Of a DNA stretch of 42,852 nt, positions 27,634-36,340 are shown one piece after another. The notes beneath the pieces are model-generated. The model was not told where the DNA came from and made no database searches. It saw nothing but the letters and a program-made list of their open reading frames with translations. A program made the position numbers and the translations under genes. Each line of letters starts with the position of its first letter. The stretch's first letter is position 1. This stretch comes from Trichomonas tenax (taxonomy: Eukaryota; Parabasalia; Trichomonadida; Trichomonadidae), in contig JALKBU010000400.1 in the NCBI GenBank assembly GCA_023091735.1, positions 1 to 42,852 of the forward strand. Reading direction: 5' to 3'.

Positions 27634-29358
27634 TTATGGTTGTTGTTCCGGTGGTGAAACTGGCTGCAGTGCTGTGGCAGTCTCTTTGTATGGTGTATAT
27701 ATAGCTGGTGGTGTTATAATTGTTGTATTCGCATTTTGTTGCTGGGCTGGCAAACTATGATTATTTTCATCAATGATTGGCTGCGAGTAGATGCTATCGT
27801 TTTCTTCGGCGTCATCTGAGACAATGTCGTCGTTAGCGTTATTGTAATCATCGATATTTGCATCAACATCGTTGAATGGAGCTGGTTCTCCAATGTCATC
27901 GATATTTTCCTCACCTGGCTTTGGTTTCTCCTTAACAACTTTCCTCTGAACTTGTTTCTTCGGCTGTTTTGTGTTCACCAAGAAAATTGTAACGACAATC
28001 ATTGAGACAAGGAAAACAATGCCAACAGTTTTCCTGTTCTTCATCACTTCCTGCTTTGGAATCTCATAAATAACTGAATCACCATTGAATTTACTTGGAT
28101 CAACAGATATCTCGAAATCAAAGCGATCTGTGAGATCGTTAGGCATCAAGCACATACTGTACTTTTCTGAAACGTAGAAAGCGCTTAAAATTCGATCTTG
28201 GAATTTGCAATAAAGCTTTCTAAGCGGTCCATCTGAGTGATAAATGTGGTGAACAACGAGTGTTTTGTTCGGATGCGATTTAATTGTAATAAGCTTAATT
28301 GTTGTAGATTCACAATATGTTCCATTACCAACATGTCCATAAAGGCAACTGCAGGTGTTATCATGATTGCAGATAGCCCATTGTGAACATGGCGCTGTGC
28401 ACTTGAAACAGCCCAAATCACTATATGGATCTCCATCTGGTGTTTCTGGATTGCATTGACATGTGAAACTTGATGTGTTTGTTGCATTTGGTCCGCATAC
28501 GACGGAGTGGACCATAAAACGCCAATGTTCATCTTGGTGTTCAGGGAAAGGTTCATCATAAGTTGTATTAGTGCTATCGTGGCGAACAACGTATGAATCT
28601 GTGTTGTTTGGAACATCTACATCGGTTTCTGTTGTTGTTTCATTGTTTTCGTGAGAAATTTCGGTATGTGTTATATTTTCTTCATTTTCCACTGTTTTTG
28701 TTTCTGTTTCTGTTTCATTTGCCGAAGTATTGTGTTCTGCGGAGTTAACATTTGTTTCTTGTTCTGTTGGTTTTTCAATAAATGTTGAATTTTCTAAAAT
28801 TGTCTTATTTGATAGCTGAATAGGAGTGGAGTTTGTCATGTTTATTGTTTCGGTTGTATTTTCTTTTGTTTCTTCAATAATAATTTTTGTTTCAGTATTA
28901 TTTATTGAATTTTCGGTTGTATTCGTGGATTCCTTTGTTTCTATGGCTGGTTGATTCTTTGTTGTATTTCTATGAGGATTAATTGGCAATTTAATATCGA
29001 AATTTGGTCTATTTATTGTTCCAGGTCTAGAATGATTGTATCTGGGCATTGAAGGTCCAATCCTCGACATATTAGACATCTGCCCATGAATAAAATCGTG
29101 ACGTCTCGTGTAATTCGCTCTTGTTCGATTTAAATATGGTCTTGCTGGCGTTAAAGGAACATTTTTGACATCAACTGATCTGAAATGTGCCTCTTCTTCA
29201 GTGTCGGGTCCATCTAACAATTTTCTAGTGTAATTTGACCTAAATGGAAAATTTCGGCCCGATTTTGACTCCTTTGGATGCGAAACGATACGGGTCCTAC
29301 GAACACCGTTTAGATGGTCATCGGACTTCGCAATAACTAAGAAAGCAAAAAGAAACAT
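27634..29358 (-). CDS. EGF-like type I membrane surface protein (574 aa)
   Basis: Probable surface receptor or adhesin. A signal peptide (MFLFAFLVIAKS) starts the protein. A long Asn/Thr/Glu-rich, heavily N-glycosylatable stalk (about 100-260, many N-x-T/S) precedes a Cys-rich EGF-like module (about 285-355: CNPETPDGDPYSDLGCFKC...CSQWAICNHDNTCSC...GNGTYC). A beta-rich juxtamembrane region, one membrane helix (about 444-461) and an acidic 113-residue cytoplasmic tail with Tyr and Pro motifs complete it. The tail suggests cytosolic interactions. The ATG at 29358 is clear; no canonical Inr is seen before it. The Thr/Glu repeats are encoded by TTTCTG-type microsatellite. Similar type I EGF-like proteins are common in trichomonads. 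Confidence 0.85.
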   Translation of the reverse strand: MFLFAFLVIAKSDDHLNGVRRTRIVSHPKESKSGRNFPFRSNYTRKLLDGPDTEEEAHFRSVDVKNVPLTPARPYLNRTRANYTRRHDFIHGQMSNMSRIGPSMPRYNHSRPGTINRPNFDIKLPINPHRNTTKNQPAIETKESTNTTENSINNTETKIIIEETKENTTETINMTNSTPIQLSNKTILENSTFIEKPTEQETNVNSAEHNTSANETETETKTVENEENITHTEISHENNETTTETDVDVPNNTDSYVVRHDSTNTTYDEPFPEHQDEHWRFMVHSVVCGPNATNTSSFTCQCNPETPDGDPYSDLGCFKCTAPCSQWAICNHDNTCSCLYGHVGNGTYCESTTIKLITIKSHPNKTLVVHHIYHSDGPLRKLYCKFQDRILSAFYVSEKYSMCLMPNDLTDRFDFEISVDPSKFNGDSVIYEIPKQEVMKNRKTVGIVFLVSMIVVTIFLVNTKQPKKQVQRKVVKEKPKPGEENIDDIGEPAPFNDVDANIDDYNNANDDIVSDDAEENDSIYSQPIIDENNHSLPAQQQNANTTIITPPAIYTPYKETATALQPVSPPEQQP

Positions 29359-29421
29359 TTTTGTAATTTTATGTAATTTTTTTACTTGTCACTTTTATGT
29401 TTTCCAAAAATTTGGCAGAAT

Positions 29422-29531
29422 TTTTTAAGTGTATAAAAAAAGAATCGCTTTAGAAAAGTTTTTATAGCGATGACTTATAGACTCAAGCCGAAAACTTTTC
29501 TAAAGCGATTCTTTTTTTATACACTTAAAAA
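29422..29531. repeat. Perfect 41-bp inverted repeat with 28-base loop
   Basis: 29422-29462 and 29491-29531 are exact reverse complements. The arms contain GAATCGCTTTAGAAAAG. An RNA from here would form a long uninterrupted duplex hairpin. It begins about 60 bp upstream of the EGF-like gene's start. It could be a foldback element or a hairpin RNA source. Confidence 0.9.
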
Positions 29532-29768
29532 TTAGGCCCCAAAAAATCTTTCATTGCATTTTTCCAATTCTCTAAACATAACAAAACAATCTAATTTATA
29601 TATTTATGCATAAAACTATTGTTAGAATATATATCATAAGAGTTTATTATTATTGATTATCCTTTAATTTGAATCGATATTTCAAAATTCAATTACCTTG
29701 CATTCAGAGAAATTAACGAAATTGTAGTTTTGTTAATTGAGCCATTTTTGAATGTTATGAAAATCGCT

Positions 29769-29813
29769 AATATCCGCAACTTTTTGAGGTTCACTCAAAA
29801 AGTTGCGGATATT
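29769..29813. repeat. Perfect 20-bp hairpin with 5-base loop
   Basis: 29769-29788 and 29794-29813 are exact reverse complements around GTTCA. The flanks continue to pair partially outward (AAATCGCT/GCTAATTT). Confidence 0.9.
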
Positions 29814-29959
29814 GCTAATTTACAGCTATATTGTTCATTGATTTTTAATGCTATAGGGTGTGTTTAGCGCAGAATGATTGGAGCAAGTCTGAATTATTCT
29901 ATTAACACATATATAATATACACCTATAATAACTCTTATATAGAGAAATGTGTCATATA

Positions 29960-30035
29960 ATTTTGGCGCCATGGCGGGATATAAAATCAAAATTGGGTGC
30001 GAGAGCGGTTTCGTGGGAAAAATTGGCGCCAAAAT
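29960..30035. promoter_or_regulatory. Inverted pair of TTTTGGCGCC (E2F-like) boxes
   Basis: ATTTTGGCGCC (29960-29970) and its reverse complement GGCGCCAAAAT (30025-30035) flank a GC-richer 54-bp core with GGCGGGA and GTGGGAAA. TTGGCGCCAA is a palindromic E2F-type site. TTCATTTTT follows directly and could act as an Inr. No clear gene follows, so the target is unknown. Confidence 0.4.
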
Positions 30036-30132
30036 GTTCATTTTTTTGATGTGACGAAGAAAAAATTTTCACTCTCTCTTCAAAAATTTTTTGAAACAAT
30101 CTTTCTCTGCTATTATACGTATAGTATACCTC

Positions 30133-30246
30133 GTATATAATCTAGATTATATACTCATAATTGTAACTGAATCTTAGGTTGCTGATAAGCAATCCCATAA
30201 ATAGAGACGGCTCGAATTTTGACAATCTGAGATGGGATTTTTTGTT
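30133..30246 (+). ncRNA. Possible small structured RNA
   Basis: A perfect 22-bp palindrome (30133-30154) precedes a small stem TTGCT/AGCAA (30179-30192). An 8-bp stem AATCCCAT/ATGGGATT (30191-30198 with 30232-30239) encloses AATTTTGAC, an Sm-site-like word. A T-run follows. This looks like a small RNA gene, but I could not match it to a known snRNA or snoRNA. Confidence 0.2.
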
Positions 30247-30652
30247 TTCATTACAGTCAACCCAATGATTGATAAAAGACATAGACAATAGTTACCGTAT
30301 ATAATAGATATGGTATTGATTATAATAACATTAGTCGGAATTTGAAATATCAAAAACTATAAAATTCAATATTCGCATCTCTTAATTCTTTTGGTAATAA
30401 AGCAATTAATTTATACTCAATCCAACATAGGAAGCTTTTGATCAGTTTCAAATTCACTCAATCAATTTTCCTTCTTCAAAAATAGCAAATTTTGATGATA
30501 ACATACGTCCACCCTTAAGAACTGAAATCATTCATAAACAAGATAATAATAGGATGGATAGAAAAATTGATGCCATTAAACTTCTTGTTGCATGAATAAG
30601 GTCTTATGATGAATAAATTAGGCACTTTAATCCCAAGAGAAACGTCGTGAAC

Positions 30653-31090
30653 TTAATTGCTGTTGGCAGGAATAAGATTAAAAATCCATCCATCAGAATA
30701 TCTTCTAGTAAATCCAATAGAGTAATACCAACTAGGACTGCCTGGGCATCCATCTATTATAGTGGATTGAACGTGTGAACGAACTAATCCACCCCACATG
30801 CATCCAGGAATATTGATGGGAGCGAGAATTCTTATCCGTTTGTATCCAGTAACATTATAGAATTCTTTGTTATTTGTGAATACTTTTGTTTCGTTTAAAG
30901 GATTGTTTTTCTGTTGCTATATATTGTATTTGTTTATTTCTTCGTAAACAATAGCAAATGCGTATTTTTTCATCAGCATCAGGTTGCAAATTTGAAAGAT
31001 TAGATAATATCGAATATCTCAATGGTTCATCAACAGAATACAGCGTTTTCTCTTCAGTGAAGTATCTGCCTGAGATGTTATGGTGAAAAA
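30653..31090 (-). pseudogene. Hidden decayed gene, unknown surface-like family
   Basis: The minus strand reads NISGRYFTEEKTLYSVDEPL to ADEK in one frame. After a shift it reads KYAFAIVYEEINKYNI, a TAG, then an open 87-codon run (30653-30916): NETKVFTNNKEFYNVTGYKR, LAPINIPGCMWGGLVRS and CPGSPSWYYSIGFTRRY, ending IPANSN and TAA. The sequence is clearly protein-like, with aromatic and Cys/Gly-rich beta strands. It lacks a start codon and carries at least one frameshift and one stop. The family is not recognised; a lectin-like or other beta-sandwich ectodomain is a guess. Confidence 0.55.
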
Positions 31091-31146
31091 TTAAAAGATA
31101 AGTTTAAAATTGGAGTGTATTTGTTTGGTGAAAAATTTTCCACATC

Positions 31147-31398
31147 ATTGACAGATTTTTTCTTCTATTCTTTTCTTATTAAGGGTGGAACTTTACTAAC
31201 AGAAAACATGCCATTAAAACAATTTTATCACATCATTGAACATCTTTCTTTTGGAGGATGCAATGCAGTTCATCCATTCCATCCATCACAGAACAACAAC
31301 ATGAAAGTTAATATTGCATGCACGTGCAACAGTTACAGTTCATCCAAGAAGAGTTATATCATCACAACACTAATTATGTTTCACTCAAAAAATTTATA
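31147..31398 (+). repeat. 252-bp repeat, copy 1 (relic coding sequence)
   Basis: It is nearly identical (two differences seen) to the reverse complement of 41337-41588. It contains an open frame reading LTDFFFYSFLIKGGTLLTEN, HIIEHLSFGGCNAVHPFHPSQN and ACTCNSYSSSKKSY. The same core motif appears more diverged at 40490-40756. It is probably a fragment of a surface-protein gene family and not an intact gene. Confidence 0.8.
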
Positions 31399-31466
31399 AT
31401 AAAGAAATATGCTTTAAAAACTACTAAAAGCATAAATTGATACCAAATCAAAAATCATTTTTTCAA

Positions 31467-32798
31467 ATGGTGAGAATCAATCTTAACTCTGAATATCTTC
31501 AGAGATCGGCATTATACGAAAATCCGGATAAATGCAACTTAGTTCTCAACGAGAAAGAGTATTTGGTGCAAATGAACCACGCACTGTGTTTATCCGAAAA
31601 GATCGCAACGATTTACATGACCGACAAATGCAATCGACAATATTCATTCACGTGCCCAGTCACAAACGAGATGTCATACAATCTATTCCAGCAAATCATC
31701 AATCAAGGCAAAATTTCCGTCGATATTACTGATTCAGTATCAAAAGATTTGTTTGAGATTGGTTACATCATTGGAAACAGGGATATGATGAAACCTTATA
31801 TCAATTATATCAACACAACTGAATTATCTCTCGACAACGTTTTTGATGTTTTGCAAATTTCTATGAAATTCGGATCGACGAGCAGAGAAATATCATTTAT
31901 AGCGTCTCATATAAGTGAATTCGAAACTAATTTTCTCGTAGATTCACTCGTTGACTTAGATGAGTTTTATTTAATCCAAATTCTTGAAAGCAGCGATCTA
32001 AAAGTTACATCAGAAGACTTTTTACTCGAAATTATATCAAGGCTCTGTGAAATCAATCAATCTCACATTAAATTATTTAAATATACAATTCCAGAATATG
32101 CGACAACAAAGGGAATAACTGCATTTATGCGTTTCGTTGACAAAATTATAGACAACACTAACGATTTTCCATACATTTGGCAATTTTTGAAAAAGATTTT
32201 GAATAATGTGAACTTTCCTTTGAAATCGGGCCCACATCCCACAAGATATCGACAGGCACAGTCAAGCTCTCCTCCAGACGAAACGCAAACGCAAAAATTC
32301 CCGAACATTACATTATTTTCGAAGAAATCAATACCAGAGTCTCAAGAAACCTCCAATAACTTCATAACGAACATTGTTCGGCAAGGAAAAGGTGAAATAT
32401 CAGTGAGCAGCGACGAAGAGTCAAGAATGAGTCAAATCAACAGTTTGGACCCAAATAGTGATTATTATTCGAAGGATCAACCCAATTCTTGGATTTTGGC
32501 GACGATAAATGGTGAAGTTGTTCCCACTTCTTACACTGTTCAATCAACGATCACAGATAATTCGATGCTTCTTAAATCATGGAAATTTGAAGGAATAACG
32601 AGCGAAGGCAAAGCAATAATTCTAGATGAGCATTCAAACGATCGATTTGATCAAGCGGAAATAAGGACTTTCGATTTAAATACGCAAGAAAAATTTTCAA
32701 GATTCAAATTAACTCAAACTGGAGCGAATTGTGATGGTGATAACGAACTTGCTGTCAACATATTCGATGTAGATGGCTATTTAACTGAGAGGACTTGA
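31467..32798 (+). CDS. BTB/BACK-like protein with C-terminal F5/8-type domain (443 aa)
   Basis: The N-terminal ~100 residues (LNEKEYLVQMNHALCLSEKI, YSFTCPVTNEMSYNLFQQII) resemble the divergent BTB-like fold of a large trichomonad family. A helical BACK-like region (about 100-250) and a disordered Ser-rich linker (about 255-330) follow. A beta-sandwich from residue 340 (NSWILATINGEVVPTSYTVQ, LKSWKFEG, FSRFKLTQTGAN) resembles the discoidin/F5-8 type C domain seen in BTBD9-like proteins. It is probably cytosolic, perhaps a cullin-type adaptor; that role is inferred. The frame opens earlier with TTG; ATG at 31467 follows TTTTTTCAA directly, much as in the H3 gene. The stop is TGA. Confidence 0.75.
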   Translation: MVRINLNSEYLQRSALYENPDKCNLVLNEKEYLVQMNHALCLSEKIATIYMTDKCNRQYSFTCPVTNEMSYNLFQQIINQGKISVDITDSVSKDLFEIGYIIGNRDMMKPYINYINTTELSLDNVFDVLQISMKFGSTSREISFIASHISEFETNFLVDSLVDLDEFYLIQILESSDLKVTSEDFLLEIISRLCEINQSHIKLFKYTIPEYATTKGITAFMRFVDKIIDNTNDFPYIWQFLKKILNNVNFPLKSGPHPTRYRQAQSSSPPDETQTQKFPNITLFSKKSIPESQETSNNFITNIVRQGKGEISVSSDEESRMSQINSLDPNSDYYSKDQPNSWILATINGEVVPTSYTVQSTITDNSMLLKSWKFEGITSEGKAIILDEHSNDRFDQAEIRTFDLNTQEKFSRFKLTQTGANCDGDNELAVNIFDVDGYLTERT

Positions 32799-33288
32799 TT
32801 TTTTTCATGAATAATTTTCCATATCTTCTTGTTTGTTTGTGTTTTTGTTAAATAAAGTGTATGAAATTCTCTGAATCCTCAAATATATCTTTGCTATCTT
32901 TATAAAACGCTTTTAATATGAGTTTTTAAAGCTCGAAAATCAAAACTAAGAAAAAAATCAATCTGAAAAAATTTTTATTTTGTGTTTATTTTTTCATTTT
33001 TCTTGACTAAAAATTTCAAAAAATTAAAAATAAATGCATGAATATCATTTATTTTAGCAACAAAATCTAAATCATCCATAAAATTGATATCAATCCTAAT
33101 ATTTTTTTTTGATAAAATTTTATATTTTCAAAAAAAAAGCAAAATCATATGATGAAAATCATTCAGCTCTATAAGTTTTTAGATCAAAAATTCGTTTAAA
33201 CTAGTTTTTATTTAGTATTTTTAGAAATAAAATTTCGATATTAGTAAAAAAAGAAGTATTTTGTTAAGCATAATAATAAGACATGTGT
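32799..33288. other. Convergent intergenic spacer
   Basis: Very AT-rich spacer between the BTB-like gene and H4. A- and T-runs occur; no gene or RNA is seen. Confidence 0.6.
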
Positions 33289-33594
<306 letters not shown>

Positions 33595-33776
33595 TTATAT
33601 TAATGAGCTAAAAAAGTCATTTTTTATTTTCCCGCCAAATTTTTGGAATCGTCACTTCACTCCATAATAAAATTGAATATTTTACGATTATTTATTATAT
33701 AAAAAATAGAGGTGTAAAATGGCATTTTTAGTTTAAATTGGCAGGAATTTTTTGATGATTTTTTTTATTTTTTTCA
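33595..33776. promoter_or_regulatory. Shared H4/H3 divergent promoter
   Basis: The 182-bp spacer holds the H4 Inr (33601-33606, minus) and TTTCCCGCC at 33628-33636, a consensus-like E2F site 25-35 bases upstream of the H4 Inr. TCACTTCACT near 33653 is an Inr-like word on the plus strand. The H3 ATG is preceded directly by TTTTTTCA. A shared S-phase promoter is inferred. Confidence 0.65.
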
Positions 33777-34193
33777 ATGGCTCGTACAAAGCAGACAGCT
33801 AGAAAGTCAACAGGTGGAAAGACCCCACGTAAATCCCTCGGTGCCAAGGCCGCTCGCAAGTCTACACCAACAATCGATTCACAGGGAGCAAAGAAGCAGC
33901 ACAGATTCAGACCAGGTACAGTCGCTCTTCGTGAAATCCGCAAGTACCAGAAATCCACTGATCTTTTGATCAGAAAGCTTCCTTTCCAGCGTCTTGTCAG
34001 AGAAATCGCTTCTGGATTCCGTGGCGATCTTCGTTTCCAGTCATCAGCTATCGCTGCCCTCCAGGAAGCTTCTGAAGCATACCTCGTTGGATTATTCGAA
34101 GATACAAATCTTTGTGCAATTCATGCAAATCGTGTTACAATTATGGAGCGTGACGTCCAACTTGCTCAGCGCATCCGTGGCGAGCGTAACTAA
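33777..34193 (+). CDS. H3: Histone H3 (138 aa)
   Basis: Core histone H3. Tail sites K4, K9, S10, K14, K18, K23, K27 and S28 are in place (mature numbering). The segment after K27 is [16 protein letters not shown], two residues longer than usual, moving K36/K37 to 38/39. The site equivalent to K79 is Arg (GFRGDLRF instead of DFKTDLRF), so canonical Dot1-type methylation there is not possible. The histone fold is intact and the protein ends RIRGERN instead of RIRGERA. The stop is TAA in TAAA. It is divergent to H4. An 86-bp repeat fragment begins only 42 bases after the stop. Confidence 0.97.
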   Translation: MARTKQTARKSTGGKTPRKSLGAKAARKSTPTIDSQGAKKQHRFRPGTVALREIRKYQKSTDLLIRKLPFQRLVREIASGFRGDLRFQSSAIAALQEASEAYLVGLFEDTNLCAIHANRVTIMERDVQLAQRIRGERN

Positions 34194-34235
34194 ATCTATC
34201 TATTTACTTGTTTCGGATCAAAAAACTTTGTTTTT

Positions 34236-34321
34236 AGTGAAACATAATTAATGTTGTGATGATATAACTCTTCTTGGATGAACTGTAACTGTTGCACGTG
34301 CATGCAATATTAACTTTCATG
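34236..34321 (-). repeat. 86-bp fragment of the 252-bp repeat, 3' of H3
   Basis: It matches 41350-41435 with one difference, in the same orientation. It starts 42 bases after the H3 stop codon, so the H3 transcript end may lie in or near it. Confidence 0.85.
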
Positions 34322-34452
34322 AAGAGTTTTCTACCAAATATTAGGAAGTCATATAATTGTCAATTCCATAACTTCAATTCATTTTAAAACACTGAAGAAC
34401 AATCCCTATAATAAAAAACTAAGATATATTTCATAATACCAAACAAATAATT

Positions 34453-36315
34453 TTATATTTTTGAAGTGTTCATCGCCGATGATTGTCTCAACTTCCTTCC
34501 TTTGACGATAGTGCCAAGTGGCTTCACAGTGATCTTCGGATTCTTCATCGTCTGTTTGCAGATGACCATTCTAGACTGTGTACGCGGTGTTACAACTTGA
34601 TCCTTCGTTGCGTTGGTCTTCAGCGGTGGAAGTTTTGAAGTCTTCGCATTCTTCAGCTCTTCATATTCCTTCTTGACTCTGTTCAATCTATCATTGATAA
34701 TCGAAATCTCGAGGTCTGATGTTTTGTTTATTTTATCAATGATGACGTTGAACTGCTCTATAATCGTCTCTTCTTCACGTTTGTGCTTTGCCAATATCTT
34801 CTTCTGTTCATTATTCATCACATTGACAGCTCTCTTTTGAGCTTCTTCTGACTCCTCGACTTGGAGCTGCTCAACCTGGTTGTGGATATAGTCTGCACGC
34901 TCATAGTCACCGCTAACAACAAGAGAGCGCTCAACAGTCGTCATGTGAAGCAGTTTTGGAGATGGCTTTTCGAACTGCCTCAAGAATGATGTGTCATTCC
35001 ATTTTTCTTCGAATTTGTTTAATTCCTGGTTCTGTATTTGCTTCAGGCGCTGGAGGTGCTTCTCGTGATCTATTGTTGCCTTCTTGATTTCTTTTTCTCG
35101 ATCTTTTTCTGCTCTTTTGTATTCGTTTTCGAGTTCGTGAATTCTATCTTCGAGTTGTCCCGAAATTTGACCGAATTGTTCTGTTTTTCTCTGTGATTGA
35201 TTATAGGCCGTGATCTGCTTGATCAAGTCCTCATAGTTATGGGCGTCAAGATACTTGCTCTGTTGAACGCTGTTGACTTTTTGTCGCTGTAAATATTTTA
35301 ACAATGTTTGAAGATCTGTGTTTTGTGGTAAAGCTTTCTTTTGTTGGAAATAAGCTATTTGCTTCTTGCATTGGGTTTCTACTTCAGCAGGAGTCTCTAA
35401 CAACGGTAATTCGCTTAAATCAATAGTTTTTGCAACATTTGGAATTAAATCTTCAGGTGAAGAGTAGTTGTCAACTACTTTCATTCCAAGGACAGGACTA
35501 TCATCATCTTTATCATTGTTTTCCTCATTTTCATTATTTTCGTCATTATTTTCCTCATTACGATCCTCTTCTGAAAAATCTGGGCTATCCATATCAGTAT
35601 CTCGTCGGTCATCATCTGTATTATCATTTTCATTATCTTTCTCCTCTTCTTCAAGGTGTTCATTTTCATTTGGAGCTCCTTCTGGATTCTGTTCAGTTTC
35701 TGTGGTCTCTTCATCATTTATTTCTCTATTTCCACCAGTTTCAGGTTTTTCTTGATCTCTTTGTGAAGCTTCATCTTCTGGTGGAACCATCAAGTGATTA
35801 ACAGCTGTCATTAATGTTGGATCAGTAATTGGATTTAATTTATCTTGATTGTCTGTATTATCAGTTGTTTCTGTAGTTTCCTTCTCTTCTCCTTCAGGAT
35901 TGTCGAAGTTTAAGCCGTTCAAACTTGCAACAACGACTTCTTTAATTCCTTCTTCTTCTTTCTGTTCTGTTTCTGGATCTTTTTCAGGTTCAGGCGGAGT
36001 ATTTTCCTCTGGAGGAGGTGCTTCCGGTTCTTCAGGAGGAATTTCAGGCCCTGCATCTTTTCCTGTAATTTGAATTTTGCCTTCTTCTCTATTTTCTTCT
36101 TTTTCGGCATTATCTTCGAACTTATCGGCCATGTTTTCAATCATTTTATCGATATTTGATATATCCTCGTTGATCTGATCTTTATTTTCTTCCGTATTTT
36201 CTATTTTTTCTTGCTTTTCTTCCTCCTCAGCAGTAGCATCGTTGGTTTCTTTCATTTCTTGCTCTTCAACGCCTGGAGGCTGCTTGTTTACCTCTGTTTC
36301 GCATTCTTCAGACAT
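34453..36315 (-). CDS. Acidic coiled-coil protein (620 aa)
   Basis: The N-terminal ~290 residues are extremely acidic and low-complexity (Glu/Asp/Asn/Thr/Pro), probably disordered. From about 295 a structured region follows: PLLETPAEVETQCKKQIAYF, then long coiled coil (about 365-590) with FLRQFEKPSPKLLHM and GDYERADYIHNQVEQL, motifs I associate with a trichomonad-specific coiled-coil family. The C-terminus is basic (KNPKITVKPLGTIVKGRK). There is no signal or membrane segment. A cytoskeletal role is plausible but inferred. The canonical initiator TCACTT (36335-36340) lies about 20 bases upstream of the ATG. Trinucleotide repeats encode the Asp/Glu/Asn runs. Confidence 0.85.
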   Translation of the reverse strand: MSEECETEVNKQPPGVEEQEMKETNDATAEEEEKQEKIENTEENKDQINEDISNIDKMIENMADKFEDNAEKEENREEGKIQITGKDAGPEIPPEEPEAPPPEENTPPEPEKDPETEQKEEEGIKEVVVASLNGLNFDNPEGEEKETTETTDNTDNQDKLNPITDPTLMTAVNHLMVPPEDEASQRDQEKPETGGNREINDEETTETEQNPEGAPNENEHLEEEEKDNENDNTDDDRRDTDMDSPDFSEEDRNEENNDENNENEENNDKDDDSPVLGMKVVDNYSSPEDLIPNVAKTIDLSELPLLETPAEVETQCKKQIAYFQQKKALPQNTDLQTLLKYLQRQKVNSVQQSKYLDAHNYEDLIKQITAYNQSQRKTEQFGQISGQLEDRIHELENEYKRAEKDREKEIKKATIDHEKHLQRLKQIQNQELNKFEEKWNDTSFLRQFEKPSPKLLHMTTVERSLVVSGDYERADYIHNQVEQLQVEESEEAQKRAVNVMNNEQKKILAKHKREEETIIEQFNVIIDKINKTSDLEISIINDRLNRVKKEYEELKNAKTSKLPPLKTNATKDQVVTPRTQSRMVICKQTMKNPKITVKPLGTIVKGRKLRQSSAMNTSKI

Positions 36316-36334
36316 TTTTGAAAAAACGTCCTAA

Positions 36335-36340
36335 AAGTGA
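36335..36340 (-). promoter_or_regulatory. Inr TCACTT of the coiled-coil gene
   Basis: A canonical TCACTT about 20 bases before the ATG at 36315. Confidence 0.65.

Larger units (their letters stand above)
29359..30652. other. Structure-dense intergenic region
   Basis: No protein gene is supported. The region holds two perfect hairpins (29422-29531, 29769-29813), an inverted pair of GGCGCC boxes (29960-30035), a 22-bp palindrome (30133-30154) and a stem closed before a T-run (30191-30239). The 68-codon minus frame 29835-30041 overlaps these and is probably chance. Confidence 0.5.

Noticed and set aside
29835..30041. 68-codon minus-strand frame starting with ATG
   Set aside because: It runs through the GGCGCC inverted pair and AT-rich spacer, with no domain and no similarity to its neighbours.
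35430..36140. Several frames opposite or beside the acidic region of the coiled-coil gene
   Set aside because: They are products of trinucleotide repeats encoding Asp/Glu/Asn runs.
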